A stretch of 19,514 nt of DNA from Thermoplasmata archaeon (GCA_030040755.1 JASHTC010000169.1:1-19514), one strand, 5' to 3'. Shown: positions 7,393 through 14,657, counted from the stretch's first letter. The notes: generated by a model from the sequence alone, not told the origin. Numbers and translations are program-made.

Positions 7393-7845
7393 ATGACCCG
7401 ATTCGAACTCGAGCCGTCGGAGACCCTGCTGGCGAGCTGGCCCGTGGAGCCCGTCGGCCCCGCGGGGTCGACGGGGCGTCGGGGTTGGCTCGTCTTGACC
7501 GACCGACGGTGTCTATTCTACCGGCGGGCGGGTGCCCTGGGACCGGGCCGGCCCATCCACCCACCCCTGGTCTCCCTGGGACTCGAGCAGCTGCACTCCG
7601 TCTCCCCCCGGCAGTTCAGTATGCGGGTCGGGTACGGGGACCTGATCCCCATCCCCGGCATCGAGATCGACGGTCATGAATTCCGGCTCCATCGAGAGGC
7701 GCCGTCCGGTGCCGTCGTCGCGGCGGTGCTCGGCGCACGGAACGAACGGCTCTCGGGTCGAAACCGAGACGGCTCGGCTCCCGCGCCGCGCCCCCGCGAG
7801 GGCCCGGGCCACCCGGGTGGCTCGCCGGAAACCTCCCGGCGTTAG
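7393..7845 (+). CDS. PH-like (GRAM/bacterial PH) domain protein
   Basis: A 150-residue protein. The pattern near the N-terminus, LLASWPVEPV followed by RRGWLVLTDRRCLFYRRAG (about 29-47), is typical of small PH-like domains: a strand pair with the LxLTxxRLxF signature. Later strands follow (LVSLGLEQLHSV, then IEIDGHEFRLH), with a closing helix VVAAVLGARNE. The last 30 residues are polar, rich in Gly, Pro and Arg, and probably disordered. The open frame extends far upstream, but that part lies antisense-like over the HTH_10 gene in another frame, so the ATG at 7393 is used. Function is unknown; such domains bind lipids, phosphates or protein partners. It lies 107 bases after the regulator gene on the same strand. 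Confidence 0.7.
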   Translation: MTRFELEPSETLLASWPVEPVGPAGSTGRRGWLVLTDRRCLFYRRAGALGPGRPIHPPLVSLGLEQLHSVSPRQFSMRVGYGDLIPIPGIEIDGHEFRLHREAPSGAVVAAVLGARNERLSGRNRDGSAPAPRPREGPGHPGGSPETSRR

Positions 7846-7890
7846 CTTCCGCACCCCCCGGCCCGGTGGTGCCGCGCCGAGACCGATTCG

Positions 7891-7902
7891 CCTTGTGTTA
7901 TG
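7891..7902 (+). promoter_or_regulatory. TATA-like box of Nudix gene
   Basis: CCTTGTGTTATG contains the only AT-richer stretch of the short gap before the Nudix gene. Its centre is about 29 bases ahead of the ATG at 7927, fitting leaderless initiation there. It also overlaps the alternative in-frame ATG at 7900, which weakens that choice. Confidence 0.35.
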
Positions 7903-7926
7903 TCTACCCGCCGGTTGCCGTGGCGC

Positions 7927-8490
7927 ATGGGCCGATGGAAGCACGAACGCACCCGCCTCGTCTACCGTCGCGGGAACCTCCGGGTCATGGAAGACTCCTG
8001 GACCCTACCGAGCGGGGTCCGGGTCGTCTACCCGCTCTTCCGGCGGCCGGATTTCGCGGTCGCCGTGGGTCTCACCGACGACCACGAGATTCCCATGATC
8101 GAGAATCTCCACCCGAGCCCGGGCCTGCACTTGCTCGAACTCCCCGGCGGATGGGTCGAGCCCCGCGAGTCGCCCCGAGCGGCGGCTCGGAGGGAGCTGG
8201 AGGAAGAGACCGGTTGGCACGCCGGTAAGCTCTCGGTTCTCGGTCGGTACTATCCCACCCCGCATGCGGGCACGTACCAGGGGCATTACTTCCTCGGCGA
8301 GAGCCTCCGCCCCGGGCCTCCTCGCCCCGAGACGGACGAGTCCCTTCGCTCCGTCCTGCTCCCCGTGGGGGAGGTGTATCGACGCCTACGGGCGGGCCGG
8401 TTCTTGGGAGGAGGTACGCTCGTGGGGCTCTACCTGGCCGAGGCAAGCCTCCGAAGCAAGGGGTTCCTCGCCCCTGTCGATCGAGGGTAG
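7927..8490 (+). CDS. Nudix hydrolase, ADP-ribose pyrophosphatase-like
   Basis: A 187-residue Nudix protein. The Nudix box is complete: G75, five residues, E81, seven residues, then R89-E90-L91-x-E93-E94-x-G96-W97. The helix EE pair binds the divalent metal that attacks a diphosphate bond. LELPGGWVEPRESP just before the box and the N-terminal pattern WKHERTRLVYRRGNLRVMEDSWTLP resemble ADP-ribose/nucleoside-diphosphate-sugar pyrophosphatases (NudF type). Exact substrate is not determined. The ATG at 7927 is preferred to the one at 7900 because relatives begin close to the WK motif and the TATA-like box fits. It follows the PH-like gene by 81 bases and may share its transcript. Confidence 0.88.
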   Translation: MGRWKHERTRLVYRRGNLRVMEDSWTLPSGVRVVYPLFRRPDFAVAVGLTDDHEIPMIENLHPSPGLHLLELPGGWVEPRESPRAAARRELEEETGWHAGKLSVLGRYYPTPHAGTYQGHYFLGESLRPGPPRPETDESLRSVLLPVGEVYRRLRAGRFLGGGTLVGLYLAEASLRSKGFLAPVDRG

Positions 8491-8840
8491 GCCGGTGCCT
8501 TCCCGGGGCCGGCCGACGTGCCCCGCCCCTCGACCGCCCCTACCGGGGCCTCGGGTGGGGTCGGATACCGCCGCCTCGTGGGGGATGCGGCGGGCCCCCG
8601 AGCGGAAACAGCGGCCCAAATCGGGGAGGGGGTGCGGCAGCCGGGAGGGGAGCGGATGTTTCCAGTTCGCAGCGGCGACAGCCTGTCCGGTAACACCCGC
8701 CGTTGACCGACGGTTCGAACCGTGCCGGGTGCGACCAGAACAGGTCGTCTCTCAGCGCCGGGGAGGGGAACCGGACCCGGGTCGAACGCTACGGGAACGG
8801 GGGCGGGTCGCTCGACCGTGAGGCAACGCCGGCCGAATGC
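8491..8840. other. 350-base convergent gap; no gene seen
   Basis: The gap separates the Nudix gene (plus) from the small Cys4 protein gene (minus). The open frames here have Arg/Pro/Gly-rich translations with no domain. The one notable item is a perfect 14-base palindrome at 8710-8723, with a competing hairpin on its left. I checked for a tRNA because of the GGTTCGAACC core but found no cloverleaf. Confidence 0.5.
8700..8723. repeat. Palindrome with alternative hairpin
   Basis: ACGGTTCGAACCGT at 8710-8723 is a perfect 14-base palindrome. CCGT at 8700-8703 can also pair with the ACGG at 8710-8713 over a 6-base loop, so two folds exclude each other. It may be a dimeric protein site or an RNA end signal. 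Confidence 0.45.
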
Positions 8841-9104
8841 TCAGCTTGCCCCGGGTTCCCGCCGGGGGCGCCGGCTTCGCTCTCGGGCGCGGCGGGCGAG
8901 GAGGACCCGCCGCGCCCTCGGGAGGCAGGCGCGCGAACATGCGATCCCGATCTCCGGGGTGATCATCCCGGGGTGGCCGCCCCGATGGACATGCGTCCAT
9001 CCTTCGGGCAGTGGTCGGTCGGCGAGTCTCGTTCCGAGGGCGCCCACCCGGAACGACACACGCCGCCCGCATCCGTCGCAGACCGCAGTCAGCTCGTACG
9101 TCAT
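8841..9104 (-). CDS. Small Cys4 putative zinc-binding protein
   Basis: An 87-residue protein. CDGC (C9, C12) near the N-terminus and ACSRAC (C56, C60) further on are arranged like the four ligands of a small treble-clef or ribbon zinc site. Between them lies PEGWTHVHRGG, a Trp-containing segment often found in such small domains. The C-terminal 25 residues are very Arg-rich, which suggests nucleic-acid or membrane contact, or simply disorder. The ATG at 9104 has GAGATATT about 29 bases upstream, a good leaderless promoter. The gene follows the GNAT gene by 44 bases on the same strand, so it may be cotranscribed or have its own promoter. The function is unknown. Confidence 0.65.
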   Translation of the reverse strand: MTYELTAVCDGCGRRVSFRVGALGTRLADRPLPEGWTHVHRGGHPGMITPEIGIACSRACLPRARRVLLARRARERSRRPRREPGAS

Positions 9105-9129
9105 GGCCTGACCATTGCCCGGGCCGCTC

Positions 9130-9137
9130 AATATCTC
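9130..9137 (-). promoter_or_regulatory. TATA-like box of small Cys4 gene
   Basis: The minus strand reads GAGATATT. It sits 26-33 bases ahead of the ATG at 9104, in the short gap after the GNAT stop codon. It suggests the small gene has its own leaderless transcript. Confidence 0.5.
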
Positions 9138-9148
9138 GCCGGCCGGGC

Positions 9149-9793
9149 TCACCCGGAGGGTGGGACCCCCCCGGTAGGGGCGGGACCGATGCCTGGGACT
9201 CCTTTCGGGGAATGCTTCGTTGGGGCTGGGGCGACCTTCCGCACGACGACCCAGCGACGCTTCGCGATCTTTCGGGACTTCTGGAACCCGGCCTTCTGGA
9301 ACATCCCCAAGGTTCCACTGCAGAGGAAGGAGGAGGACGTCCTCTCGTCCGTGTAGTCCTCGGGGTAACCCTCGACCGTGCCGCCGCCGAGTCGACCGAT
9401 GTAGCGGAGCGCCGCCTGGAGGGCGAGGGTAGCGACCCCCTCCCCCCGACGTTCCCGGTCGATGAAGAAGCAAGTAATGCGCCAGTCCGGGAGGGTTCCC
9501 CGCCCCTCGTCGTAGGCCTTCTTGCTGCGGATGTTGGGAAGTTCTGTCGTGGGGCCGAACTGGCACCACCCGACCGCGGTGGGGCCGTCAAAGACGAGCG
9601 CGGCGTGAGCCCGGCCTTCCCGCACTCGCGCCTCCTTCATCGCTCGGTACGCTTCCGCCCCGCGCCTCTCCTCCCCTGGCTCGAGGTGGAACGAGATGCA
9701 CCAGCACCCGCCGAAGATTCCTCCGTGTCTCTCGACGAGGCGAGCGAAGGCGGGCCAGGTTTTGGGGGAGAGCGGTTTCGAGATGAGGCTCAT
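9149..9793 (-). CDS. GNAT family N-acetyltransferase
   Basis: A 214-residue acetyltransferase. The N-terminal part carries GGCWCISFHLEPGE (28-41), a Cys-Trp-Cys segment known from one GNAT subgroup. HAALVFDGPTAVGWCQFGP (about 63-81) gives the central strands. ITCFFIDRERRGEGVATLAL (106-125) contains the acetyl-CoA pyrophosphate-binding loop R-R-G-E-G-V-A. GMFQKAGFQKSRK near 163-175 is the usual closing motif. The last 25 residues (from about 190) are Pro/Gly-rich and unstructured. The acceptor amine is unknown. The ATG at 9793 gives a normal N-terminus. The gene lies 171 bases after the dienelactone-hydrolase-like gene on the same strand. Confidence 0.88.
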   Translation of the reverse strand: MSLISKPLSPKTWPAFARLVERHGGIFGGCWCISFHLEPGEERRGAEAYRAMKEARVREGRAHAALVFDGPTAVGWCQFGPTTELPNIRSKKAYDEGRGTLPDWRITCFFIDRERRGEGVATLALQAALRYIGRLGGGTVEGYPEDYTDERTSSSFLCSGTLGMFQKAGFQKSRKIAKRRWVVVRKVAPAPTKHSPKGVPGIGPAPTGGVPPSG

Positions 9794-9964
9794 CGACGCC
9801 TGCCGGGGGGACCTGGGCCGATGCAGCCGTCGGGGAAATCTCCGCCCGGGTGCCCCGCTTCCGGCCCGAAGCCGACCGCTGGTGGCCCGCGGCCCAGCCT
9901 GGATGCGAGCCGCCGTCCCGTGCGACTGCTCGACGAAGGAGGACCCGGCCGTATTCGGAGCAGC

Positions 9965-10549
9965 TCACCTCGTCGAGTCGATCTTCTTCAGAAAGGCGAG
10001 CACGCGCCGCGTCATCTCCGCCGCCGCTTTCGGATCATAGTCGGCCAGGCTGCGGTCCGCAAACAGGTGACGGTCACCGGGGTACAGGAAGAGCTCGGCT
10101 CGGGGGGCGGCGCCGACCAGTTTTCGGGCGGCGTCGAGGTCCCCCTCCTGCACCCACTTGTGCCCTTCCATCATATGGATCTGGAGGGGGACGCCCGCGG
10201 GCCACGGCCCGCCGAACTCCTCGGCCGGCAGCGCGGCGGAAAAGAAGAGCGCGCCCTTGGCCCCGGGTCGGGTCTGGGCGAGCGACTGCGCCGGCACGAC
10301 TCCGAGGGAGAAGCCCGCGTAGACCAGACCGTGCGGCAGACTCTCGGCTGCCTTCTTCCCCCGCTCGGCGATCGCGCCGAAACCGACCTTCTTCGCGTAC
10401 GCCACCCCTTCGTCGATGGAGGCAAACGTCCGCCCGTCATACAAGTCGGGAGCGTGCACCGTGTGGCCGGCGTGACGGAGCTCATCCGCAAAGGCGAGGA
10501 AACCGGTGGTCTGTCCTTGGGCATGGTGGAAGAGGAGGACCTCAGCCAT
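9965..10549 (-). CDS. Dienelactone hydrolase family alpha/beta hydrolase
   Basis: A 194-residue cytosolic alpha/beta hydrolase. It opens with VLLFHHAQGQT, a short oxyanion-region strand typical of the family, and has the nucleophile elbow GFSLG with S81; classical dienelactone hydrolases use Cys there. GDRHLFADRSLADYDPKAA (158-176) carries the catalytic His161 in a context well conserved in this subgroup. In many relatives the acid follows an HxMExD pattern; here that part reads IHMMEGHKWVQEGD, so His stands where Asp is common and E135 or D137 may take the role. Its substrate is not known. The ATG at 10549 lies about 26 bases from the TATA-like CAAATAC. Confidence 0.88.
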   Translation of the reverse strand: MAEVLLFHHAQGQTTGFLAFADELRHAGHTVHAPDLYDGRTFASIDEGVAYAKKVGFGAIAERGKKAAESLPHGLVYAGFSLGVVPAQSLAQTRPGAKGALFFSAALPAEEFGGPWPAGVPLQIHMMEGHKWVQEGDLDAARKLVGAAPRAELFLYPGDRHLFADRSLADYDPKAAAEMTRRVLAFLKKIDSTR

Positions 10550-10571
10550 GCGGACCCTTCAGGCGGGGTCC

Positions 10572-10579
10572 GTATTTGA
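10572..10579 (-). promoter_or_regulatory. TATA-like box of hydrolase gene
   Basis: The minus strand reads TCAAATAC, with its centre about 26 bases ahead of the ATG at 10549. This is the expected geometry for a leaderless archaeal gene. Confidence 0.5.
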
Positions 10580-10885
10580 GCGGTGGTAAGACCCGCACCC
10601 GGTCGAGGTCCCGAGCCCCCCCGGGAGGGACAGGGGTCTCCCCGGCCTGCGTCGCGGCATGCATCGGGCCCAGTTTCCCTGCCGGCGGGGCTCTTGCGTC
10701 TCTGCAATCGTCCTCGAGGTGCCCTGCCGGGCGCGGCGGATTCGACCGGTTCGACTCGGGTTCCGAAGGGCTGGAGGGCGGACCCGGCCTCCGCGTGCGC
10801 GAGAGCATCGGTCCCACCCCCGGACCTCCTCTTCGAGGCGGCCAAGGGCCGGATTCGGGCCCGCAGGTCTCTTGTGGGCGGACAT
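10580..10885. other. Intergenic stretch ahead of TPR-like gene
   Basis: This part of the divergent gap holds no gene I can support. An open frame continuous with the TPR-like gene begins at 10583, but its translation up to about 10870 is low-complexity Pro/Arg/Gly sequence without family resemblance. I saw no TATA-like box here for the downstream gene, so its promoter and exact start remain open. Confidence 0.4.
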
Positions 10886-11443
10886 GTGACCCCCTGCGTG
10901 AGCCCGAGGCAGTCCCCGCTCGGTCGCGCGGGGGAGCGCAGGCTCGCGGCCGCTCTGTTCAATCGGACCTGGGACCTCCTCTCCCAGAAACGGCGCTCCG
11001 GGGAGGAGGACGAGGAGTTAGTTCGCACAGCTCACGCTTCCACCTACCACTGGTATCGGGTCGGGACGCTGCGCAATCTCTCGATCGCCGAGTGGCAGCT
11101 CTCACGAGTCTATTCGATGCTCGGAGAAGCCCACCCCGCTCTTCACCACGCCGAGCGTTCGCTGCGCCTCGCGAACCGGGCGCACCTCGCCCCGTTCTAC
11201 ACGGCCTACGCTCACGAGGCGCTGGCCCGTGCCCACTCGGTCGCCGGGTCGGAGGCGATGAGGAAGCGTCACCTCCGAGCGGCGCGTCACCTCGCGGCCC
11301 GAATCCGCAACGTGGACGACCGACGCATGCTTGAGGAGGACCTGGCCACGATCCGCCCGGAGGCGACGGGTGCGTCCCGGAGACGCGTCCGCCGGCCGAG
11401 CGAGGCGAACCGAGGGTCCCACGGTCGGACAACTGGGCCTTAG
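10886..11443 (+). CDS. TPR-like helical hypothetical protein
   Basis: About 185 residues, almost entirely helical in the core. The segment from ALFNRTWDLL through HASTYHWYRVGTLRNLSIAEWQLSRVYSMLGEAHPALHHAERSL to YEALARAH-like AYAHEALARAHSVAG matches a widespread uncharacterised bacterial family with tetratricopeptide-like helix pairs. The tail after about residue 155 is Arg/Ser-rich and probably disordered. The start is uncertain: in-frame GTG codons at 10874, 10886 and 10898 all lie just ahead of the conserved core, and no ATG is suitably placed. TPR-like repeats usually mediate protein contacts. It is divergent from the hydrolase gene and convergent with the tandem GNAT gene. Confidence 0.75.
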   Translation: MTPCVSPRQSPLGRAGERRLAAALFNRTWDLLSQKRRSGEEDEELVRTAHASTYHWYRVGTLRNLSIAEWQLSRVYSMLGEAHPALHHAERSLRLANRAHLAPFYTAYAHEALARAHSVAGSEAMRKRHLRAARHLAARIRNVDDRRMLEEDLATIRPEATGASRRRVRRPSEANRGSHGRTTGP

Positions 11444-11537
11444 GTCGGAGACGGACCGGACCCTCCCGGCCCGACGCGTTTCTCCGTCCGGAGGTTCCGC
11501 GGAGTACTGGACCGCCCGATGCGTGGGGTCGGGAGCC

Positions 11538-12503
11538 CTAGAACATGTCCAGCAGCTGGCAAGCAAACGGCCTGCCGTCCGCCCGGAGCCACTGGTAGAG
11601 ATTTCGCCGGCGAAGCTCCGGGGCGAGCGGACACGCCATCATGACCGAGTAGGAGGGAAGAAGCGGAGAGCACCGGTCCAGTTCCGGGTCACCGGCCCCC
11701 GAGAACCAGTCACTCCCGAACACTAGCCAATGCCCTCTGGATTCCCGTTCCAATGCAGCCATCAGGGCCCCGCGAACGTCCGGAGTCGGAGCGATGACCT
11801 CCGCCGCCCGATTCCAGCTAGAGTGGGGTTCCAGCGTAGCGTACCCCACTACCGCACCTCGGCGCTCCGCCAGGAGCAGGTTCTGGACGGCGACGACTCC
11901 AGAGAGAAACCGGGTCCGGAAGGACCGGGCGTCTCTCCGTGCGAACCCCAGCGCCCGGGCGTTGGCTCGCCGGTGCACGCGGGCGAGCGCCGGGGCGTCT
12001 CGGGTCCCGGCACGGCGTACTCGGATCCGGGCGGCGGCCTTGCGAGGCGGGCGGTCGATGTATCGGAGCGCCGCTCGCGGGGTGAAGATGTCCTGGTAGC
12101 CGAGCTTGAGATACAGCTCGTGCGCCAGGTTGGACCGACCCGTGCAGAGGAGCGAGAGCCGGCGGCCGGCCCCCCGCTCTCGCCGATGTACCTCGCGCAG
12201 GAGCTCCCCCGCGAGTCCGCGTCGTGTCGCGTCGGGCCGGGTCATGACGAGTTCGATTCCGGCGACCGTCTCCGGTCCGTCCGGCGTCGTCACCGGATAG
12301 TGGGAGGCGAAGACGGCGGAGAGCAGCGCGTGGTCCTCTCGGGCGTACACGCCCAGGTACGGGGCAAACGGGAACCCGGACCGACGGGCCCGCTGCGCCG
12401 CCGCCAGGTCATCGAGACCCCCCCACGCACTGTAGTGGAGCGAGACCAGGGCGTTGCGGTGGTCCCGGTATGCCTCGTCGAAGTCGATGATCTCGACCGC
12501 CAT
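11538..12503 (-). CDS. Tandem-GNAT acetyltransferase
   Basis: A 321-residue protein with two GNAT-like halves. The first half (about 1-150) has GIELVMTRPDATRRGLAGELLREV (82-105), with the acetyl-CoA loop R-R-G-L-A-G, and AHELYLKLGYQ (127-137), the usual end of a catalytic GNAT domain. The second half (about 158-321) begins again with IRVRRAGTRDAPALARVHRRAN and has AVVGYATLEP, but no clear R-x-x-G-x-G/A loop. So the N-terminal half is probably catalytic and the C-terminal half structural or substrate-binding, as in other tandem GNATs. The ATG at 12503 is preceded by GATTAG about 37 bases upstream. The gene follows the VOC gene by 98 bases on the same strand. Confidence 0.88.
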   Translation of the reverse strand: MAVEIIDFDEAYRDHRNALVSLHYSAWGGLDDLAAAQRARRSGFPFAPYLGVYAREDHALLSAVFASHYPVTTPDGPETVAGIELVMTRPDATRRGLAGELLREVHRRERGAGRRLSLLCTGRSNLAHELYLKLGYQDIFTPRAALRYIDRPPRKAAARIRVRRAGTRDAPALARVHRRANARALGFARRDARSFRTRFLSGVVAVQNLLLAERRGAVVGYATLEPHSSWNRAAEVIAPTPDVRGALMAALERESRGHWLVFGSDWFSGAGDPELDRCSPLLPSYSVMMACPLAPELRRRNLYQWLRADGRPFACQLLDMF

Positions 12504-12601
12504 CGAGCTGTCCCGGCCCAGCGTGGGAGACCGCGGCGGGACTAATCAGGGATTCGGGCCCGGCGGCGTTCGGGTTTGGCCGGTCCGAACGCGCCCGCCG
12601 C

Positions 12602-13357
12602 TTACCGCCCCTCCAATCGATCCGTGATCTCGTAGACGCGGCCATCGGGCGCCCGGAAGTGCGCCCACCCCCCCCAACTCCCCTCTCGAGTCAGCAGGAG
12701 GGGAACCCCGTGCTCCCGTAGCACTCCGATGGCCGCGCGGCAGTCCTTCACGCCGAATCCGGGGAGGGGCCCGGTTCGAAGGTGCGGGTGGTCCATGTCG
12801 CTACCCCGACGGAATGCTTCGACCGCGCTTCCGTCGGGCAAGCGGCCCTCGAACACGTTGGCCCCCTCCTCCACGGGTCTGGCCCGCAAGACGTCCCGGT
12901 AGAATCGCGTCGCTTCGTCGAACGCGGCCGTCGCGATTCCCAAGAAGGCCAGTCGTGTGACCTGGAGCCGGCCCGCAGGGGCTCTCGGCGGGGGACGATT
13001 GGGGTAATCGACGATCTCGAGCACGACTCCGCCCGGCCCTCGAAAGTGCTGCCACCGGTACTCCCCGGACGTTCCCCCGGCCTCTCCCAGGAGCGCGTAG
13101 CCCTTCGACGCGAGCTCGGTGCGGGCCCGGTCGAAATCCAACACCTGGATTCCGACCACTGGGCCTGTCGTGAAGTGGGGGTAGAGGTCCGCCCGGGCGT
13201 CGAAGACCTCGACCGCGCCGGCGTCCGGCAGGTCGAATCGAACGAAATTCGGCCGCTCGTTCCCGACCGGCAGGCCCAACGTCGACTCGAAGAACCTCCG
13301 GGTCGCCTCAAACCTTGGAGTCCGGGTTCCCACCCACACCAGGCCGCGAACCTCCAT
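12602..13357 (-). CDS. Two-domain VOC (glyoxalase/bleomycin-resistance) protein
   Basis: A 251-residue protein with two vicinal-oxygen-chelate domains. Domain 1 (about 1-120) shows RFFESTLGLPVG, VEVFDARADLYPHF and GGVVLEIVDYP with E114. Domain 2 (about 130-251) repeats this: ATRFYRDVLRARPV, AVEAFRRGSDMDHPH and DGRVYEITDRLEG with E243. The paired beta-alpha-beta-beta-beta units usually form one metal site for a small electrophile or a dioxygenase-type substrate. The ATG at 13357 begins exactly at the conserved first strand; the frame is open 507 bases further up, but that part runs antisense through the ArsR gene and is excluded. ArsR, AHSA1 and VOC genes are often neighbours, so this gene may belong functionally with the divergent operon. 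Confidence 0.88.
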   Translation of the reverse strand: MEVRGLVWVGTRTPRFEATRRFFESTLGLPVGNERPNFVRFDLPDAGAVEVFDARADLYPHFTTGPVVGIQVLDFDRARTELASKGYALLGEAGGTSGEYRWQHFRGPGGVVLEIVDYPNRPPPRAPAGRLQVTRLAFLGIATAAFDEATRFYRDVLRARPVEEGANVFEGRLPDGSAVEAFRRGSDMDHPHLRTGPLPGFGVKDCRAAIGVLREHGVPLLLTREGSWGGWAHFRAPDGRVYEITDRLEGR

Positions 13358-13519
13358 GAACCCAGTATCGGCCGAGCCCGGGCATGAGCGTTTCGCGCAC
13401 GGATTCACCCGCCGGCTCGCCTCACGTCCGGAAGGCGGGAAGCCTCGACTCGATCCCTCCCCGGCTCGCAAAGACCCCCCATCGGGGGAAGTCCCGGGCA
13501 GCCATTGACTCCAGTGTAT

Positions 13520-13552
13520 TAAAGGAATAACTTTATCAAGCAGATACTGTAT
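13520..13552. promoter_or_regulatory. AT-rich promoter with inverted repeats upstream of ArsR-type gene
   Basis: TTTATC (13532-13537) lies 25-30 bases before the ATG at 13562 and is a good TATA box for a leaderless start. TAAAG (13520-13524) and CTTTA (13531-13535) form an inverted repeat over the BRE/TATA region. ATAC-T-GTAT (13544-13552) is a second small palindrome between TATA and start. Binding of the winged-helix repressor here would block TBP/TFB or polymerase. Confidence 0.55.
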
Positions 13553-13561
13553 AATAACATC

Positions 13562-13870
13562 ATGGACGCCTTCCATGCCCTGGCCGAGCCGCACCGGCGC
13601 AAGGTCGTGGAGATTCTGGTCCACCGAGGCAGGCTCAGTGCGTCCGAGATCTGCGATGAGTTCGACGTCACCCCCCAGGCGATTTCCCAGCACCTCCGGG
13701 TGCTCCGGGAGGCGCGCGTGCTCCTGATGGAGAAACGGGCCCAGCGGAGGCTGTACTCGTTCAATCCAAAGTCCATGCACCAGATCGAGGCGTGGACTGC
13801 CGAGATGGCGCGGCTGTGGGGCAGCCGGCTCGACCGGCTGGAGAGGTCCCTGAAGGAGGAACAAGCATGA
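13562..13870 (+). CDS. ArsR-family winged-helix repressor
   Basis: A 102-residue regulator. The opening MDAFHALAEPHRRKVVEILV is the family's usual first helix pair. LSASEICDEFDVTPQAISQHLRVLREARVL (about 25-54) is the helix-turn-helix, with TPQAISQHLRVL as recognition helix, and RRLYSFNP forms the wing strands. The C-terminal helix carries no CxC or His-rich arsenic/zinc site, so the signal is probably not a metal; this matches the subgroup paired with AHSA1-domain proteins. The stop codon overlaps the next start in ATGA, so the two genes are translationally linked. The promoter is an AT-rich island with two small inverted repeats, which suggests autoregulation. Confidence 0.93.
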   Translation: MDAFHALAEPHRRKVVEILVHRGRLSASEICDEFDVTPQAISQHLRVLREARVLLMEKRAQRRLYSFNPKSMHQIEAWTAEMARLWGSRLDRLERSLKEEQA

Positions 13871-14358
13871 ACCAGAACTGGAAGAACGAAGCGGCAGACG
13901 GGGAGCGGAACGCCGTAGTGATCTCTCGGGAGTACGACTTCCCGCGCGAGTCCGTCTTCGCCATGTTCACGGACGCGAAGAAAGCGGCGAAGTTCTGGGG
14001 CCCCGAGGGGGCGGTCAAACTCCTCTTCGAGTTCGACGCAACTCCCGGAGGTGCGATAAGAATTCACGACCGCGACGGTGAAGGGGGTGTCCACAAGACG
14101 TCCGGGACGGTGCTGGAGGTGGTCGTCCCAGAGCGTCTGGTATTTCGGAGCGCCACGGCATTCCGGGAGGGCACCGCTCCGTTTGAGGCGATGCAGTCGG
14201 TACGGTTCGAGGAGCTCGGCCCCCAGAGGACGCGAGTCACGGTACTCGTTAAGGTCCTCGAGTTGGGCTCGTTCCCGGAGGCCGTGGAGGACCTGGAGGC
14301 GGGGTTCAGGGGAGGCTGGGGAGAGACCCTCGATATGCTGCAGAGAGACCTGCGATAG
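13867..14358 (+). CDS. SRPBCC (AHSA1-like) domain protein
   Basis: A 163-residue START-like protein of the Aha1-C-like (AHSA1) family. VVISREYDFPRESVFAMFTDAKKAAKFWGP (17-46) gives the first strand, helix pair and the FWGP motif. GGAIRIHDRD, GTVLEVVVPERLVF and RTRVTVLVKV form the following strands, and GGWGETLDMLQRDL (149-162) is the long C-terminal helix that closes the hydrophobic pocket. Such proteins bind a small hydrophobic ligand; no enzyme activity is assigned. It overlaps the ArsR gene by four bases. In bacteria this pairing is very common, so the repressor may sense the ligand handled by this protein. The ATG at 13867 is fixed by the overlap. Confidence 0.9.
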   Translation: MNQNWKNEAADGERNAVVISREYDFPRESVFAMFTDAKKAAKFWGPEGAVKLLFEFDATPGGAIRIHDRDGEGGVHKTSGTVLEVVVPERLVFRSATAFREGTAPFEAMQSVRFEELGPQRTRVTVLVKVLELGSFPEAVEDLEAGFRGGWGETLDMLQRDLR

Positions 14359-14584
14359 TGTCCGCGAACCGGGTGGGCGGACGAGCGGGGTTTCGTCTCG
14401 AGACGACCCCCTCGACCAACTGGACGGACCGGACGGAGCCCGAAGGGGCACCCTGAGCACGGCGTCTGGTCACTGCCCTGGGCCGACCCCATTCGTCCCG
14501 GCGGCCCGGGGCCCGCTCGGGTCACCGCGCCGGTCGGACCCCATGTCACCTCGTGGACGGGGAGTTTGATCCGGAGGGAAGCCA

Positions 14585-14656
14585 GCCGCGGGAGGGATTT
14601 GAACCCTCGGCCTGCTCCTTACCAAGGAGCCGCTCTGCCAGCTGAGCCACCGCGGC
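14585..14656 (-). tRNA. tRNA-Thr (anticodon GGU)
   Basis: The minus strand folds into a full cloverleaf of 72 bases. The acceptor arm is GCCGCGG with CCGCGGC. The D arm is GCTC/GAGC with loop AGCTGGCA. The anticodon arm is GCTCC/GGAGC with loop TTGGTAA, giving anticodon GGT. The variable loop is AGGCC and the T arm is GAGGG/CCCTC with loop TTCAAAT. The base after the acceptor arm is T (discriminator U73, common for archaeal tRNA-Thr), and CCA is not encoded. There is no intron. The 5' end is one base after the stop codon of the enoyl-CoA hydratase gene on the same strand. Confidence 0.96.
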
Positions 14657-14657
14657 G

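Noticed and set aside
8705..8735. A possible tRNA T-arm (GGTTCGAACC).
   Set aside because: The 7-base T loop does not leave five paired bases on each side, and no D or anticodon arm or acceptor stem is found nearby on either strand.
8703..9356. A 217-codon plus-strand frame opposite the Cys4 and GNAT genes.
   Set aside because: No domain and irregular composition; the minus-strand genes explain the region.
9850..10885. Long plus-strand frames across the hydrolase gene and into the TPR-like gene.
   Set aside because: Low-complexity Arg/Pro/Ser translations, antisense to a clear alpha/beta hydrolase.
13358..13864. Extension of the VOC gene upstream to give 420 residues.
   Set aside because: The added part runs antisense through the ArsR gene and has no domain; the VOC fold starts at the Met at 13357.
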